Part shown: positions 44,865 through 57,354 of the stretch, piece after piece
How the letters are laid out: the number at the start of each line of letters is the position of its first letter
Numbering within the stretch: position 1 is the first letter of the stretch
Source: Dactylonectria macrodidyma
Lineage: Eukaryota; Ascomycota; Sordariomycetes; Hypocreales; Nectriaceae
DNA: 64,000 nt
Assembly (NCBI GenBank): GCA_020744425.1
Contig: JAGMUV010000010.1
Location: 124,001 to 188,000, forward strand
Direction of reading: 5' to 3'
Program-made: the position numbers and the translations under genes
The notes under the pieces: generated by a model
What the model was told of the DNA's origin: nothing
The model's input: the letters and a program-made list of their open reading frames with translations, nothing else
The model's database searches: none

Positions 44865-46223
44865 ATTCAACATGGAATTTAACATGGGATTGGGTGCATC
44901 CACTTTAGAATTCTTAGGACATAGGTTGTTAGATTCACAGGGCGTGGCGTTTTTAATTCTTCGTCGAGTTTCGCATTATATGGGGGTTTACAGGCCAGCG
45001 TTCCTTCTTACATCATTACATCGGCGTTTAGACTAGCAACTACTTCACAATCAATCCAGAAATATCCATATGAATCCCTGCAATTCTGGTGAACATTAAA
45101 TTGATTTTCGGGTGTAACAGGCCGATAGTCGTCCGTATCCGTCGTAATCTAGAGGGGGATCCCGTGCCTGCAACGTTCGAGTGACGTAGTGGGTCTTGAA
45201 TCGTATCAATCCTGAAATTCAAGTACAGCAACCTTATAAAAAATCATTCCAGCTTTCATAGCGTTTATATACATATTTGCCGCCATAGCTCTCTCACTGG
45301 CCCTAGACATGCCGGCGTGAAGCTAAAAGATGGCAGGATCAATGGTAGACTCGTCGTCATAGCCTTCAGGAAGACTGCACCAGTAGCTACCCTACATACC
45401 GGGACCGTGAACATTGGTGTCGAAAAGAGCATACGTAAGACCAGCATGAAAAAGAAAATATTCAATCCGTACTACGTCCATTACCGCAAATACTTAGGGA
45501 TTCTAAAAGGCGCCACAATGCAAATGACTGAGAGTGGGTGACGGATGACCGAGGAGACGGAGTGAAGATGAAGAATTGAGGAGGGAAAAAATAATAAGCA
45601 TTTAAAATATAATTAAAATAACTTCTTAAAAACAGGCCATTGAATATATAGTTTAAAATCAGCTTAACTTAAATAACAGAGCGCTTTTGTAAAGTAAATA
45701 CAGATACTCACAATAACCTTGTCTAGCAGAGCCTAGCCTGCGATATTCAGAATATGCATATTGTTGTATTTATATTACAGTCCTCTAAGGACAACTAACA
45801 GATGCCCTTATTTCAAAGAACGAGCACCTAGCCTTCCCCTTAGAAATGTTCAGATATCACAGCAAGAATAGCGAGCCCTTGCCACCCAGTTGCCGCAGCA
45901 TCGAATAACAACCGGGCCCCTGAAACCAAAGTTATTCTGGTGACGAAACAGGACCTCGAGAACAAGATTGCAAAAGTATTTTTGATTGATTGAACTGCCA
46001 ACTGTACTGATTACCGGAAGATATTTACGACTCCAAACCCCGAGCCGTCCGATGCCACCAAGAAGAAGGGTTATTGGATTCAAGGCATTGTAAAGAATTG
46101 TATGCAATTCCAGCTCCAAGTGCGCCCACCACCTTGTTTCAACTTGGGAAGGTATGGGATATGGCTACGACATCAACCTTGCTTTCGTGAGTAGGCTCTT
46201 TGGATTTCTACACGTCATTGCTC
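44865..46223. other. AT-rich spacer
   Basis: No supported gene. From about 45585 to 45700 the DNA is extremely AT-rich with many TpA steps, as in an old RIP-affected repeat, but no element is recognisable. Confidence 0.4.
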
Positions 46224-46491
46224 ACATAGAACCCATGGTTTCACATGCCTTGTTATAAGATCCCACACAACCGCAGTACTTGAATCTATTACAGCCAAAG
46301 ATGGATATGATCGTGCGAAAGAAGGCGGTAACAAGATTGTATCTAATGAGTTCTCTGGGGTGGACACGGACGGCAATGATATGAGTAGTATGTTTGAAAT
46401 TCAGGGCAGTGGTGGACAACGACCTATCTACACCATCACTCAGATAGTGTACTATCGTGCATCAATTTTTGGACTGAGTCTGGTAGTTTGA
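46224..46491 (+). other. Unassigned coding-like segment
   Basis: An open plus-strand frame without a nearby ATG contains AVLESITAKDGYDRAKEGGN, then KIVSNEFSGVDTDGNDMSSM and FEIQGSGGQRPIYTITQIVY, ending at a TGA at 46489. Amino-acid composition and periodicity look like a folded protein and not chance. No family is recognised. It could be an exon or a relic, possibly of the same locus as the following segment. Confidence 0.3.
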
Positions 46492-46767
46492 AATTAATTT
46501 ATAACAAGCGCAGTATCCATAAAATCGACCTTTCAGATGCAAAACGCACTGAGACTCGTCTCAATATGTCTACATATCTTGCGTAGCGGTTTGTCTTGAA
46601 TACAACGGCATCAAAATGACACAATGCAAAGTAACAACATGCTCTTCTCCACATGACTCCATCTTCCCTTGACTTAAGGATCTTTGTTCCCTTGCCTAAC
46701 TCTTTTCATCTTAGTTCAAAGACCGGTCTCGAACATGATCGAATGCATTGCCTAAACACATAGCACA

Positions 46768-47169
46768 TTGAAACGGGCTGATTTTACGCTAAATCTTCTA
46801 TTTCTACCTTTAGGTCGTAATATATGTCGTCGCTTCTCTCGTTGCTTTCGACCGAATCTTCAACTCACGCACCGACTTCTATGCTTGGGCTTCCTAAGCC
46901 CAATAAGGGATTTGATTGCTCAGATACGCGAGTTTCTCAGCCAGCACAACTCTTCCCAGGAGTTCATCACTCTGGAGTTTGCGCAGAGTTGGTTTCCGGG
47001 ACATGCTATTCCTGAGGATGCAATGAAGGTGGCAAATTTGGTTAACCACGAACTCGGGCTGTGGCTTTACGTTCCCTTAGATCCACTGAGCAACCCACCT
47101 CAAGCAGGACCTTGTACGCGACCGAAAGGTTTGTCTGTTGCTTACAAATCACTCTGGGGGAGGGAATAG
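46768..47169 (+). pseudogene. Possible PLC-like phosphodiesterase fragment
   Basis: An open frame of 133 codons whose middle reads SPIRDLIAQIREFLSQHNSS followed by EFITLEFAQSW and NLVNHELGLWLYVP. This resembles the barrel region of fungal PI-PLC X-domain-like secreted proteins, where a helix precedes a hydrophobic strand and a WLYVP-type segment. The N-terminal 30 residues do not fit a signal peptide, and the catalytic His region is missing. Best taken as a truncated relic; the family call is weak. Confidence 0.3.
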
Positions 47170-47368
47170 CGAGTAGCAGAGTAGACTCTCCTGCCTCTCT
47201 GACAAATTCAAATTCTTCAACCGCAATCCAAAACATAGTAACGAGCCGTAGGAACAATTACCTAAGTGAGCCTGCCTCCTCCCAACAACCTATTCATTTT
47301 TTCTATACTAATTTTCACTCTACCCTGACGATAGTGCAGTGTATGTTATTTACTTGCCTTATACTAAA

Positions 47369-50300
47369 CTACTTATTTGGACAGTTATAAACTCCCTCTA
47401 AAGCCTGCAGGACTTGACAAACATGCTGTAATACAGGGTACCGCTTATAGGTCCTTTCGTGAGAGAAGCATCGCTTCATCATACCTAACAACGGTGATAT
47501 AAATGAATCCTCTGGAGCTGATCCCGGAGCAATCGGTACCACCTCGGCGACGTAATCAACAATTCCGACCATTTCACATCGTTTAGATATATATGGGGAA
47601 CCATGGTTGTGGCTAATCCATCGCTGGGTTCGAACAGACTCAAGTCCATCGAGCCGGACTTGAGGCACATCACTTCCCACTGCAGGTTGATGTGCATCGG
47701 TCGCGTCTGAAGATGATCCCTCGCCCACATTCCCATATGCCCAAAGGCACATGATAGCGTGATACATAGCGAAGACGTGAAAGTCCGTCCTCTCCTTTGG
47801 CACAATAGTTCCACAAACTCGAAACAGCTGCCCTGCGTGCCAGATGGCAGCTCTTGCTTGCCGAGTCTTTCGCCAGTCCTTCAGCCGGCAGAAGGCTTCG
47901 CGAGCTGATAAATGCCTTTCATTACCGAGAAGAGCTTCTATCAAATAGCTCGGACTCGTCGAGAACAAGCCGTAGAACTCAAAGATGAACGTCAGAGGAG
48001 CCGATTGGGGGGATGGTGCATCCTTATCGGTCACAGAGCGCATAAAATCAACAAGTGATGCAATTGGCCCGGACGTTAATGTCCCGGGTAGACTTTGATA
48101 TGACCAGTCATCTCCAGTGTGCGTGTTGAACACAATGCTTCGACAACGATCCTCCACGAGCATCGATAGCAGAGAATCTACTATTAATAGTCTCGCTAGG
48201 TTGTAATCCTGTAATTGCGGAAGTGACTGTGATGCTGTGGCATGGGCAAGACAATCGGTTAGAGACAACTTGCGATTGCCCTTAGAGTCTTGGAGCTCCA
48301 AGTAAATCAACTTCCACTCAGTTGCTGAGTCTGCGAACCAGAGACTAGCTATCTCCGGGAGTGGAGTCCAGATTTCCATGCATGATATTTGCGTTGATTT
48401 GTTCCTAACAATAGCACGGTGTGTGCAATTAATTAAGTGCTGATAGACTGTCCTGGATTTATCCTGTTAGATTTTGGGTTCAAACCGTGCAGAATAGCGA
48501 TATGGTACCTCTTCATGGATTCTTGATCGACCCAACGTTTCCAGGTGACGTTCAGCTGGCAAAGACTATCGTCCGAGGGCGGAAAGCTATTTGCGTAAGA
48601 TGATCGAACAAAATAACGACCGTGCCTCATCATCTGCCAGAGCTACACGTCAGCTGAAATGAATTATAGATGATGGTCACCCGAGCATGGGTTCGTACTG
48701 TCGCAGCAAATTCTGACATAATGTCGGAAATTTCTGACTTGCGTTTGTCGCCACCCCAGAGTCCTATATCGGACAAGATGACAAGGGATTGCACGTAAGG
48801 TAACTTACGAGTTACCATATTCTCACGATCAGCCTTTCGGCAAAGCAGTCAGCCTGAAATCCTCGCAGCACTAACGAATCCCAGACAAGTCTACTTACTA
48901 GATTGGGAAGATGCCAGCGCAGAACTTCCACTAACGCAAGCCCAAGTTTATGAGCTGTTGAGTTGGGTGATGAGATGGCACCCGCAGCGATGCAGGCCAT
49001 CAGAAGAGAGACGTCACAACTGGCAGGGTTGAAAGTGGGAAGGTGGATAAAACCAGTTAGCTGATTCTTCTGCTTGGTGAGAAATATTTTAAGCAGTTCA
49101 TCGAGTATCTTAACTGAAGGGAAGGACAGGATAGGCTTCAACGGTTGAGTTGTCGAAAAGCGGCCAGTCACAGCGACCAGGATCTCATCTCGTCTGGCAG
49201 ATGGTATTTCTTGGTGGGTCACTGTTGGATCAATGTATCCCATGCGTCCTAGCATAGCTTCCTGCTCCTCTGATGGTATTGATAAGGAGGCCACATCTGG
49301 AGCCAAATAGTCTTTGGACATTGGATTCCAACTGCCTAGCGTGCAATCATATGCTTGGGCAACATCTTTGAAGGCCTTAGTTTCGTTGCATACGGAGCTT
49401 CCCGGAGTCAACGCTTCGACACCGAATCTACCGTGGCCCAGGGCTTCATAGGAATCGTTTGCAATGTCAACAGATGTGATTGCATCAAACAGTGGCTCGC
49501 TCGGTCCATTATCAAAAGCGGCCAGCCCGGGCCACTCTAGTGGAATAGACAGGGGAAAGTCGAACAAGTCATTCATATCCTGCCCACCTTCGAATGCCGG
49601 ACGAGGTGCAGCCATCGTCTCAAGTTGGGAAGACACCCGGTTCACCCTGGAGCTCTCTGACCAGGTAGTTGCTGGGGATGTGGAGAATGCCAAAGGTTGC
49701 CAGCTCATGTTTGCATCCAGGTAAGATAGAGTCGTGTTTGTGTTGGATGAAATGCTGGTTCTCTGCTGCGAGATTGCCGAGGGCGGCGAGAGCGGAACAT
49801 CACTGCTGTTGGTGGGCTGGTAAGGACTTCTCAGGCATGGCACGCCTTTTTTTTGGCACCTCCGACATGTTTGAAGATCATCGCACCGAACCTTGGACAC
49901 TGCACAAGATTGACAGGCCTGGGACGCCCGAGGAGGTTGGCTGGCAAGCCGTCTTTTGGATGGGACTCGGCGATTGTCCTGGCCTTCTTGAAGGACATGA
50001 CGCTTGCGCTTGACACTGACTTCCAGTCAGAAATGTAAACGAGAAGTGAGCAAGCCTCTCAGCTCAAGGTCAACCTACATAGGCGATGCAATAATCGGGT
50101 TGCTGACATTATCTTCATCAATTACAATGGTTGGACATGGTAAGGTGTTGTTCCTGGCATCTAGTAAAGGTCTATTTAGAATTGCGCAATGACATAGGAG
50201 ATGGGACAGAGATTATTTCATTTTCTCTTGGGTGGGAAGGAGAAGAATACGGTAGTTCAAGTGGTAGTTGAGTAGAGAAGGTCTCACCTGAATGATCGTT

Positions 50301-50369
50301 GAAGGGGACAAAATTGGTCGCAGGTCGCGTCGCGCCTTCAGACTCGGGGGTAATATCAGGTTGGCTCAT
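47369..50369 (-). CDS. Zn2Cys6 transcription factor 3
   Basis: Zinc-cluster regulator, 854 residues. Exons: 50369-50288, 50019-48899, 48833-48681, 48633-48509, 48452-47369. All joins close in frame; the intron at 48898-48834 has two possible acceptors and only the AG at 48834 enters the next frame. The cluster CQSCAVSKVRC...CRRC...C is near residues 60-87, after a basic stretch. The regulatory domain has FIHLPTFNP, VQSLVILSDIGLWGGDKRK, KRWVDQESMKR and the LWFADSATEWKLIYL segment typical of one branch of fungal regulators. Intron 1 (268 bases) is long for this locus and may hide a small exon or a different first exon. Its neighbour P450-2 and the dehydrogenase beyond it are likely targets. No inactivating change was found. 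Confidence 0.82.
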
Positions 50370-51764
50370 CCTTGGACAATGCTGGACGGCTGCAAGGTAA
50401 GGGTTAAACTGAAGCAGAAAAGATACAGAGAGCTATTAACATCGCTAACTGCGGGAGCTTGCTTGGCGGAGCTGTCCGGGACACGAAGAGGAACGACAAG
50501 TTGACTGGCCCCTTTGGGAATCTCGTTAGCCTCAAGGTTAAGGGCTTTTGAGAAAAAGGCGGGACATGAATGCGGGGTAATATAGCCTAGTTACGATGAG
50601 ATCCTCGGAAAGTGGCCATGTGGGTTGATGTCTAACAGGAAAAACATTTTAAATCCTGGCAAGCGAAGCCGACAACGAACCTCCATGCCAAATCCGCACG
50701 ACAACAGAAGTAAATTATTAGATAGACGGTACGTGTATAAGATACGATGGTGAATATAGCATATGGCAGAGCACGAAAGGGCATTATGAATCCACTAAAG
50801 CCTGTAATGATGTCAGTCTTTCTACACGGCATGGCGATTAGCCTTTTTCACGAGCTGCAGGGGGCTTTTTCCACCTTATACAAAATAATATAAGCTGGAG
50901 GCTCAAGAAAATACTTAAAATGCTTACGTCGTCCTCATATTTTGAACTTGGATGTGTATCACAATAGCAAATTGATTTTCAGATCTGGCATTCTCCATGC
51001 TGGGCCATCACCCCGCAGATACCGCTTCCTTAGTGAAAACGAGTGAAAACACGGAATGTGGGGGGGAGAGCCAATTATAAGCCATGCAATTCATCAGGTA
51101 GCTCAAGTTACATCTGGCCCACTCTACTAAGGATGTAAAATGTCGGCTTTTGATCTCGGCAAATGAAGTCGGTGAATACAGTAATTACGAGAACTTTAGT
51201 AACGCGCGCTTCTCTTCAAGCGTCGTACCCCATGACGAAACTAATATATGAATTCCTATTATCGGGCATGTAACTTTGGCGAATACGGCCCGAGTTAATA
51301 TGTTTAAACAGGTAACGACTTTACAAGGAAAATGGAAATATTAATATGAGGTTTCAAAGTTATTCAATTGAACAAAAGCTTCACTGTTGTTTAGTCCGAG
51401 TAGTTATATGCATGAGAGAGAGTTGTGCCTCCCGGAGCTCCCGGCCCGGACCCGTCTTTATCTTTATCTATTATGAGACCACGTAGGAAAATTATTTGAA
51501 GCAATACATTTCATTTGTCGGATTAACTTAATGCAATACTCGGGCAATAGATTTCGAATATCGCTAGATCTATCCGTCGGTCTCATGGTCAGTGGAAGCT
51601 CTGTCGGAGGTAATTTCGCCAACGCGGTGGTTTTAGACGGAATAACTGCTTAACACGGGTCCGGCTGGGCCGCCGGTTCCTTTGGTGCTGCTAGGCCAGA
51701 TCGCATGTCTTGAGCAAATTAACATCACAAAACGAGGCTCCTCTGTCCATCTGCTTCCCATCTC
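50370..51764. other. No gene seen
   Basis: About 1.4 kb without a gene between the start of regulator 3 and the 3' end of P450-2. AT-rich around 50870-51400. Confidence 0.45.
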
Positions 51765-53628
51765 TCATTTCGTAGTCATAGCTGCCTGTTTGCACTCCCT
51801 CTCAATGAGTTGTAGATGCGCTTCACTCCTCACCTTGATATTCACGTCAAAAAGTGGACGTAATCCGCTCGCCCTCAGCGGCTTCGACGTGTCGATAGGA
51901 GAGTCAGGGACTTGCTCAAAGTCGAAGCAATAAATAAGTCGAGCAAGGGCGATGAAGATATTGGTAGCACCAACATTGTAACCAACGCATAGTCGTCTTC
52001 CTGTATTGAATTCATGATTAGCCACCAAAAATCCGTTAACTTGGCCAGATGGGTCTTCCATACCCGCTCCGAACCCAAGATGTCCCTTTGGCGCCTTGTC
52101 GATATCTTCATTCATAAACCGCTCTGGCCAAAAGCGTTCTGGCTGTTCGTATTCGCTAGGCAAATTTGAGATGGCCCAGTGATTATAGGTCACAACGGTG
52201 CCGGCAGGTATTTTGAATCCCTTGTATTCATCGTCGCGTGTCAACGCATGAGGGATACCACTATCAGCGATGACAGGCCTAGTTGAAATATGTTAGCGAG
52301 AACGTGAACTCAAGAACACCGTTGCAATATGTAAATGATGAGCTTGGGGGATAAACAATCTTACTTCCAACGAAGACTTTCTTTCACGGCGGCTTTGATT
52401 AGCGGAAGGCCTGATGCGTCCTGTGCAGTTGGAAGACGCTCTGCGTTAGCTCCACACACTTTGTCCAGCTCTTTTCGAGCTCTTTCAACCCAATCGGGCC
52501 ACAAAGCAGCAGCTGCTGCGCACTGATGGAGGGAAATGCGTGTTGTGTCTGTGCCTGCTTCCATCAAAGTACCAGCGATAAAAAGCAGCTCGTCTTCACT
52601 GAAGTTCTGATCCTGCTGGGAGTCTAAGAACTCTGAAATGAAGCACGACTTCTGAGTTCCGAGCCTTCTGCGCTCACGAAGATCATCCATTTCCTTTTGG
52701 TAAACTCTAGTGTTTCGGTAGTTAGTGATCGTATAGATGCAGGTGACAGAGGTTCTCTTACTTAGCAGTGCGTCTATACAGATCATCCCCGTACCATCGC
52801 CAAGGCTGTAGAGCTTTAAACCATGGAATCTTGGCTAAGAAGGGGAAAATATCGACAAATGCGCTTCCTGGAGTGAGAAATGGCACAAACTCCTCTGATA
52901 CAGAGAGTGACGCTTTCATATTCGGGTCATCAAGCCCCGCTCTCCGCCCAAAGACAACACTCATTATAACCGAGCCTGAGAAAGTACCATGGGCTCTCCA
53001 CCAGTCATTAGGGTCTTTCAAGTAGTAGTATAACAGGGCCTTTGACTCGATATCCTGGAATGGCTCAAAGATCGTTCGCTGATTGGCGTTTAAGATTTGA
53101 TGCATTACTTTGCGTTCTCGCCGCCATAGATCCCCATATGGCATCAGAAGAGTTCTTTTTCCGTTTGATACAAGATCAAAGGCCATTGGAAGATTCATTC
53201 TCGAAGAATAGATGGCGGCCCGTTTATCTAGAAGTTCGCTTGCGACTTCCCTCGAGTTAAGGAAAAGCCAGTATGATCGACCAATTTGTAAGGTGAACCT
53301 ATATAATTTCAGCACAGTATTCTTCTCATGAGCGTTTCTTTGGCTAGGCTTTCCGCCAAGTCTCAGATGAGAAAAGATCTCCCTACATTTCACCATACTG
53401 CCCAGCCAACCTTTCAAAGTATAGGCAAGCGTCCTTCGATGGGATTTGATGAATATTACCAATAAGAGGGAGACCAGGCACAAGGTTCGGAAAACGGTAT
53501 TTCTTCCTGAACCAAATATCCTCGAAAGTTTTCCAAGCTAAAAGGCTAAGAATGAGGAGCAGTGGCCCAAGGTATATCGTGCTTCGATCAGGTAGTTGGC
53601 TGCGTATAGAGCATGCGATTGTAGACAT
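51765..53628 (-). CDS. Cytochrome P450 2
   Basis: P450 monooxygenase, 523 residues. Exons: 53628-53387, 53298-52762, 52706-52365, 52278-52064, 52000-51765, all GT..AG and in frame. One membrane anchor (YLGPLLLILSLLAWKTF) near residue 20, followed by the hinge FPNLVPGLPLIGN. Motifs: I-helix MEAGTDTTRIS, ExxR in KESLRWK, FWPERF, and heme loop FGAGRRLCVG, which is created only by removing the last intron. The type, with PLIGN and MEAGTDTT, resembles fungal secondary-metabolite P450s of the O-methylsterigmatocystin oxidoreductase-like group, though the substrate is unknown. An upstream in-frame ATG at 53688 would add 20 residues; 53628 gives the usual anchor position. It is divergent from the dehydrogenase at 54838. 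Confidence 0.9.
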
Positions 53629-54837
53629 TTTGTTTACACATGAAAGAGGTCTTAAGGATTTTGCCATCTGGGCTAACAGCCTCTGCACGACACCTGGCGG
53701 GTGGGACGACTTGTTGACTTAAATCCGTCTTTGCTTAGAAAATGGAAAGAAATTTCAGAAGATGAATAAAATGATATCTAGATGCTTTCAAGTTGAAGGG
53801 TAGATGCTCCGGACAGTCTATCGCTGCTGTCTTAAATTGTATCAATTCTTGCACATGATATTGTACTCGGCCTGTGGCCGGTGGCGATCTGCTCGTGGAT
53901 AGCTGGATGACGAAGACGAACTTGCCGAGCTTCGGTAGCAAATTGTCGAACTAGCCAAAGCCGTCTAGCCCAAGGAATTGTTAAGGCTTAGTTCGGGATA
54001 CCGCTTATGCGTTCAATGTTTTGAGCTTCTGCGGGGTCAGACCAGCCGATGTTAACTCGGAATGCCGATCATGGATCGGGTTGCCGAACTGTAGATCGGC
54101 ATCCCGAGACAGCCCCGGCACCTAATTCTAATTTAAAATGACGAGAGGGTTAGCTATTGGCATGGGAATACAGACGATTTGATACTATTAGACATACCAT
54201 CACATTCCAATAAAACCGTGGAAGCGGTAATCTAAGACACATCGTAGAAGCTATTTGGTATTTTACTACTACACAGTCATGAACGGGCTATGACAGTGAA
54301 TGCGTATGCCCTTCTTTTGCGATGCACCAAGGAGACAAAATTTATGCGAGAATCAATGGTCAGATCGATAAGAGTACCAAACGTGACTTGACTAGACGAC
54401 TAAGATTTTCCGCTCGTCACTTTAACCCAATGACGATCGCCTCGTTAAGAGAAATTAATATCCCAAACACAATTTGATTGTGTCCTCAAGATAACAACAC
54501 CAGCCCCCGATTCTCTAGTAGATAAAAAGATCAAGGGCTTAGGTTTCTCATAGAATACGGCTTACTGATAGAGTCCTTGACCCGAAAGAACGGCATGCCG
54601 ATGCTAGGCTAATGGCTTATGGCAGAACACCACGTCGGACGAATGCGCCGAAAGTCACCTGCGACCGGGCCCAAGAACAATCATCTCGGTTTCGACGATG
54701 CTAGGAATCAGCAGCGTCATTTTCCACGGGGATATCGACTGATTTTATCGGAAGCTGCAGAGTGATATATGAAGCAGTTCAACGAGACCTAATCCGTCTT
54801 TCCCATGTTGGAATCATAAACATACTCAACTAACAAG
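53629..54837. promoter_or_regulatory. Divergent spacer, P450-2/dehydrogenase
   Basis: About 1.2 kb between divergent genes, without a supported gene. Repeated GATCGGxxTxCCGA-like elements near 54064-54102 (GCCGATCATGGATCGGGTTGCCGA and ATCGGCATCCCGA) could be regulatory. This is inference. Confidence 0.35.
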
Positions 54838-55638
54838 ATGACGCCGAGTGACGACTCAATTACCCAATCACTAGCCGGAGAAGTGGCCGTTGTCAGCGGC
54901 TCTTCATCTGGAATCGGTGCTGCTATTGCTCGAGAGCTTTCTCTTCGCGGTGCCGCCGTGGTGATCAACTACCCAGCAGAGTCTGAAAGAAAAAATGCAG
55001 AGAATGTCCTACGCAGCCTGAAGGACTCCACAAAGGCTGTCATTGTTGAGGCTGACCTTTCAACCACAACCGGCCCTACAAAATTGATTAAGGCCGCAGT
55101 TACGAAATTTTACCGCATCGACATTCTCGTCAACAATGCTGGCATCGGCGCACTCTGCGATCTGGAAGAACCAGACGACATCACGTGTTTGAAGTCCTGG
55201 GACGCGGTTATTAGCCTGAATGCTCGAGGGACGTTCTTGCTTGCTCGTGCTGTTTTAAAACACCTCACGCCAAAGCACTCCCGCATAATCAATATCTGCA
55301 GTACAACCTCGCGCAACCCCGACCCACACATGTCCATGTACGCTGGGTCAAAAGGGATGATGGAGAGCTTCACAAGATGCTGGGCTCGAGATTTGCCACG
55401 GAAGTATGGATGTACTGTAAACTCTGTAGCCCCGGGGCCCGTCGCTACAGAAATGATGCTCTCTGCACCCCCCAAATTTCTGGATATTATACGGAACAAT
55501 ACTAAGGACACACCGGTGGCCTCCCGTATGGCTGAGCCATCAGAGGTCGCGTGGCTGGTGGCGATGCTGTGCGAAGAGAAAGCGGGATGGATAAACGGGT
55601 TGTATATTCCGGTCGCGGGCGGCGCAACATTGAGTTAG
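54838..55638 (+). CDS. Short-chain dehydrogenase/reductase
   Basis: Classical SDR, 266 residues, no introns. NAD(P)-binding motif SGSSSGIG near residue 20, ADLSTTTG, NNAG near residue 100, the active-site serine in INICSTTS, and the catalytic YxxxK in MYAGSK near residue 180, followed by VNSVAPGPVATEM. The C-terminus GLYIPVAGG is usual for the family. It would reduce a carbonyl or oxidise an alcohol; many such genes in fungal clusters are ketoreductases of the tetrahydroxynaphthalene reductase type. It is divergent from P450-2, and with regulator 3 could form a small biosynthetic group. The downstream neighbour is a dead regulator. Confidence 0.9.
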   Translation: MTPSDDSITQSLAGEVAVVSGSSSGIGAAIARELSLRGAAVVINYPAESERKNAENVLRSLKDSTKAVIVEADLSTTTGPTKLIKAAVTKFYRIDILVNNAGIGALCDLEEPDDITCLKSWDAVISLNARGTFLLARAVLKHLTPKHSRIINICSTTSRNPDPHMSMYAGSKGMMESFTRCWARDLPRKYGCTVNSVAPGPVATEMMLSAPPKFLDIIRNNTKDTPVASRMAEPSEVAWLVAMLCEEKAGWINGLYIPVAGGATLS

Positions 55639-55879
55639 GAAGTATTTGATTCTTGTCATTAGAGTCTTGGTACATAGTCTAGCAAAGTAATGAAAGAAAG
55701 AATTATGAGTCATTCTAACAGACTCTAGTCAAAGTTGGAGTAAACCTTCAAGGAACCTGCAAGAGGCCTTCCTTCGAGGCCTAGTAATAAGATGGCCTAG
55801 TAAGATGGTCTCTTCCACACCTTTGGGTCTAGGCCTCCCCAATTCCGACGCTTCTTCCTCCCCCTGCTCTCGACTTTTT

Positions 55880-56929
55880 ATGTAGAGCCGATCCTCGGAA
55901 ATCTCCAACTCGTGTATCGATTGTGGTGCCAACGTCGCCAGAAACGAGCACCTTGGGCGACACCGCCAGCGACACCTTGGCCTCCGTCCTTTTACATGCG
56001 AGAAATGTGAATCTACCTTTTCTCAAAAGTGAGACTAATTCGCCATACTTATGGACACCTCGAGCTAACAACCGCCAACAGAGACGCCCCCAGCCAGCAC
56101 AAGCTTGTTCATGACCCAGCGATAAACGTGGTGCCAAAGCGTCGTGGGCTTGCCTATGTATCCAGGGCTTGTATTTACTGCGCCAAGTCTAAGCAGCGCT
56201 ACGACGGCAAATTGCCTTATACAAGGTGTACCACAAGGTTCTTGCAATATGCTTATGCTGCCCCCAGAAAGCGCCGGGTTGGTCCAAGCAACCCAATAAG
56301 CAACAATCAGCCGTCTCAGGATTATGTTTCCGAACAACAATATTCGGAGTCGGCAATGACTTCGTCGTCCTCCGAGAATAGTCATGACGAGTCATGCACC
56401 ACCGCTCTAGGACATGGCTCGGAATGAAGTCCTCCAATTGCGCATTCATAGCCGCAACATTATCGCCTACTGACCCAGAATCGATCCCAGGCTTTTTAGA
56501 TCAGCCGTCATTCTGTATCGACGACTTTACCTTACCTGCATGCTGGAATAACCAGCAAAATTTGGCACCGAACAGTGTTGGCATGCCATGGAACCAAACA
56601 GCGTACTCATTATCTGACAATGCAACTTCACAAAAGGAATGGCAAGACAGTCTGAGTAAAGGTATGCGGCACCGAAAACAGCCCACAAGCGACTGCTACT
56701 CACACTAGCCTTCCCTTGCATATACTCCAGGTTACTAAGCCGAAAATATTACCCCTTGGTTTGGTCCGCCACGTGGTCCGCGTACTGGGCGGGAAGGTCT
56801 CGTATGAAGGCTGGAAGTGGGATTATCTTGGTCCCAACGGCACCGCCTATATAGAATTTGACTATTTCATGGAATATCATTCTCAAAGGCAAGAGTTTCG
56901 GTATGCCTGGGGTATAAAAGCATAGAAGG
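55880..56929 (+). pseudogene. C2H2 plus Zn2Cys6 regulator, RIP-like decay
   Basis: Start codon 55880 is followed at once by TAG, which equals CAG with one C-to-T change. The same frame then gives finger 1, CIDCGANVARNEHLGRHRQRH. Finger 2 spans a good intron (56029-56081, GTGAGA..GCTAAC..CAG): CEKCESTFSQ continues as KDAPSQHKLVH. A Zn2Cys6 cluster follows as CIYCAKSKQRYDGKLPY then TRCTTRFLQYAY; three of its six cysteines are Tyr, each a TpG-to-TpA change. After a stop at 56425 the later parts are in other frames (SSNCAFIAATLSPTDPE; up to 56925) and are hard to follow. Dual C2H2/Zn2Cys6 regulators are a known fungal type, so this was once a third or fourth regulator of this region. Confidence 0.7.
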
Positions 56930-57354
56930 GAGAGACATCACTCACTCCCTTCACATTGAGATTGTTATATCTACGGGGCGAGTTCTTGATTGCAAACCGC
57001 AAACTTGCTAAGATAAAGATAGGATGTTTTAGGTAAGCGCTCTACATATTAGACAACCCAAGCAGCCACAATCGCGTTCGGAATTGATTAGAATTTGCCC
57101 ACAACTGCATGAAACCGCCTTGCTTCTGACTGATCTACGACTCACAGTGCCGACTCAGTACCATCAATGAGGGAGAGCATTTTATAATGCAATTGTTAAG
57201 ATATACAATAGCCTGTTGTGACGTAGCCTTTATTTCGTTGTTGGCGTCTATCTAACAGAGTAGTGAATGAATCGATGTTGCCAAAATAATACGGGATGTC
57301 CTTATCGTTGTCCTTCAAGTCTCTCTTAGTACTAATGGAATCAATTCCTGCACT
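56930..57354. other. No gene seen
   Basis: Spacer between the dead regulator and the 3' end of the Thr-rich secreted protein. Confidence 0.45.

Noticed and set aside
48475..48487. B-box-like GGTTCAAACC on the plus strand
   Set aside because: Lies in an intron of regulator 3 and has no A-box upstream.
56028..56082. Frameshift in the second zinc finger of the dead regulator
   Set aside because: A good intron (GTGAGA, GCTAAC, CAG) restores the finger, so the lesions are the stop at codon 2 and the Cys-to-Tyr changes, not this site.
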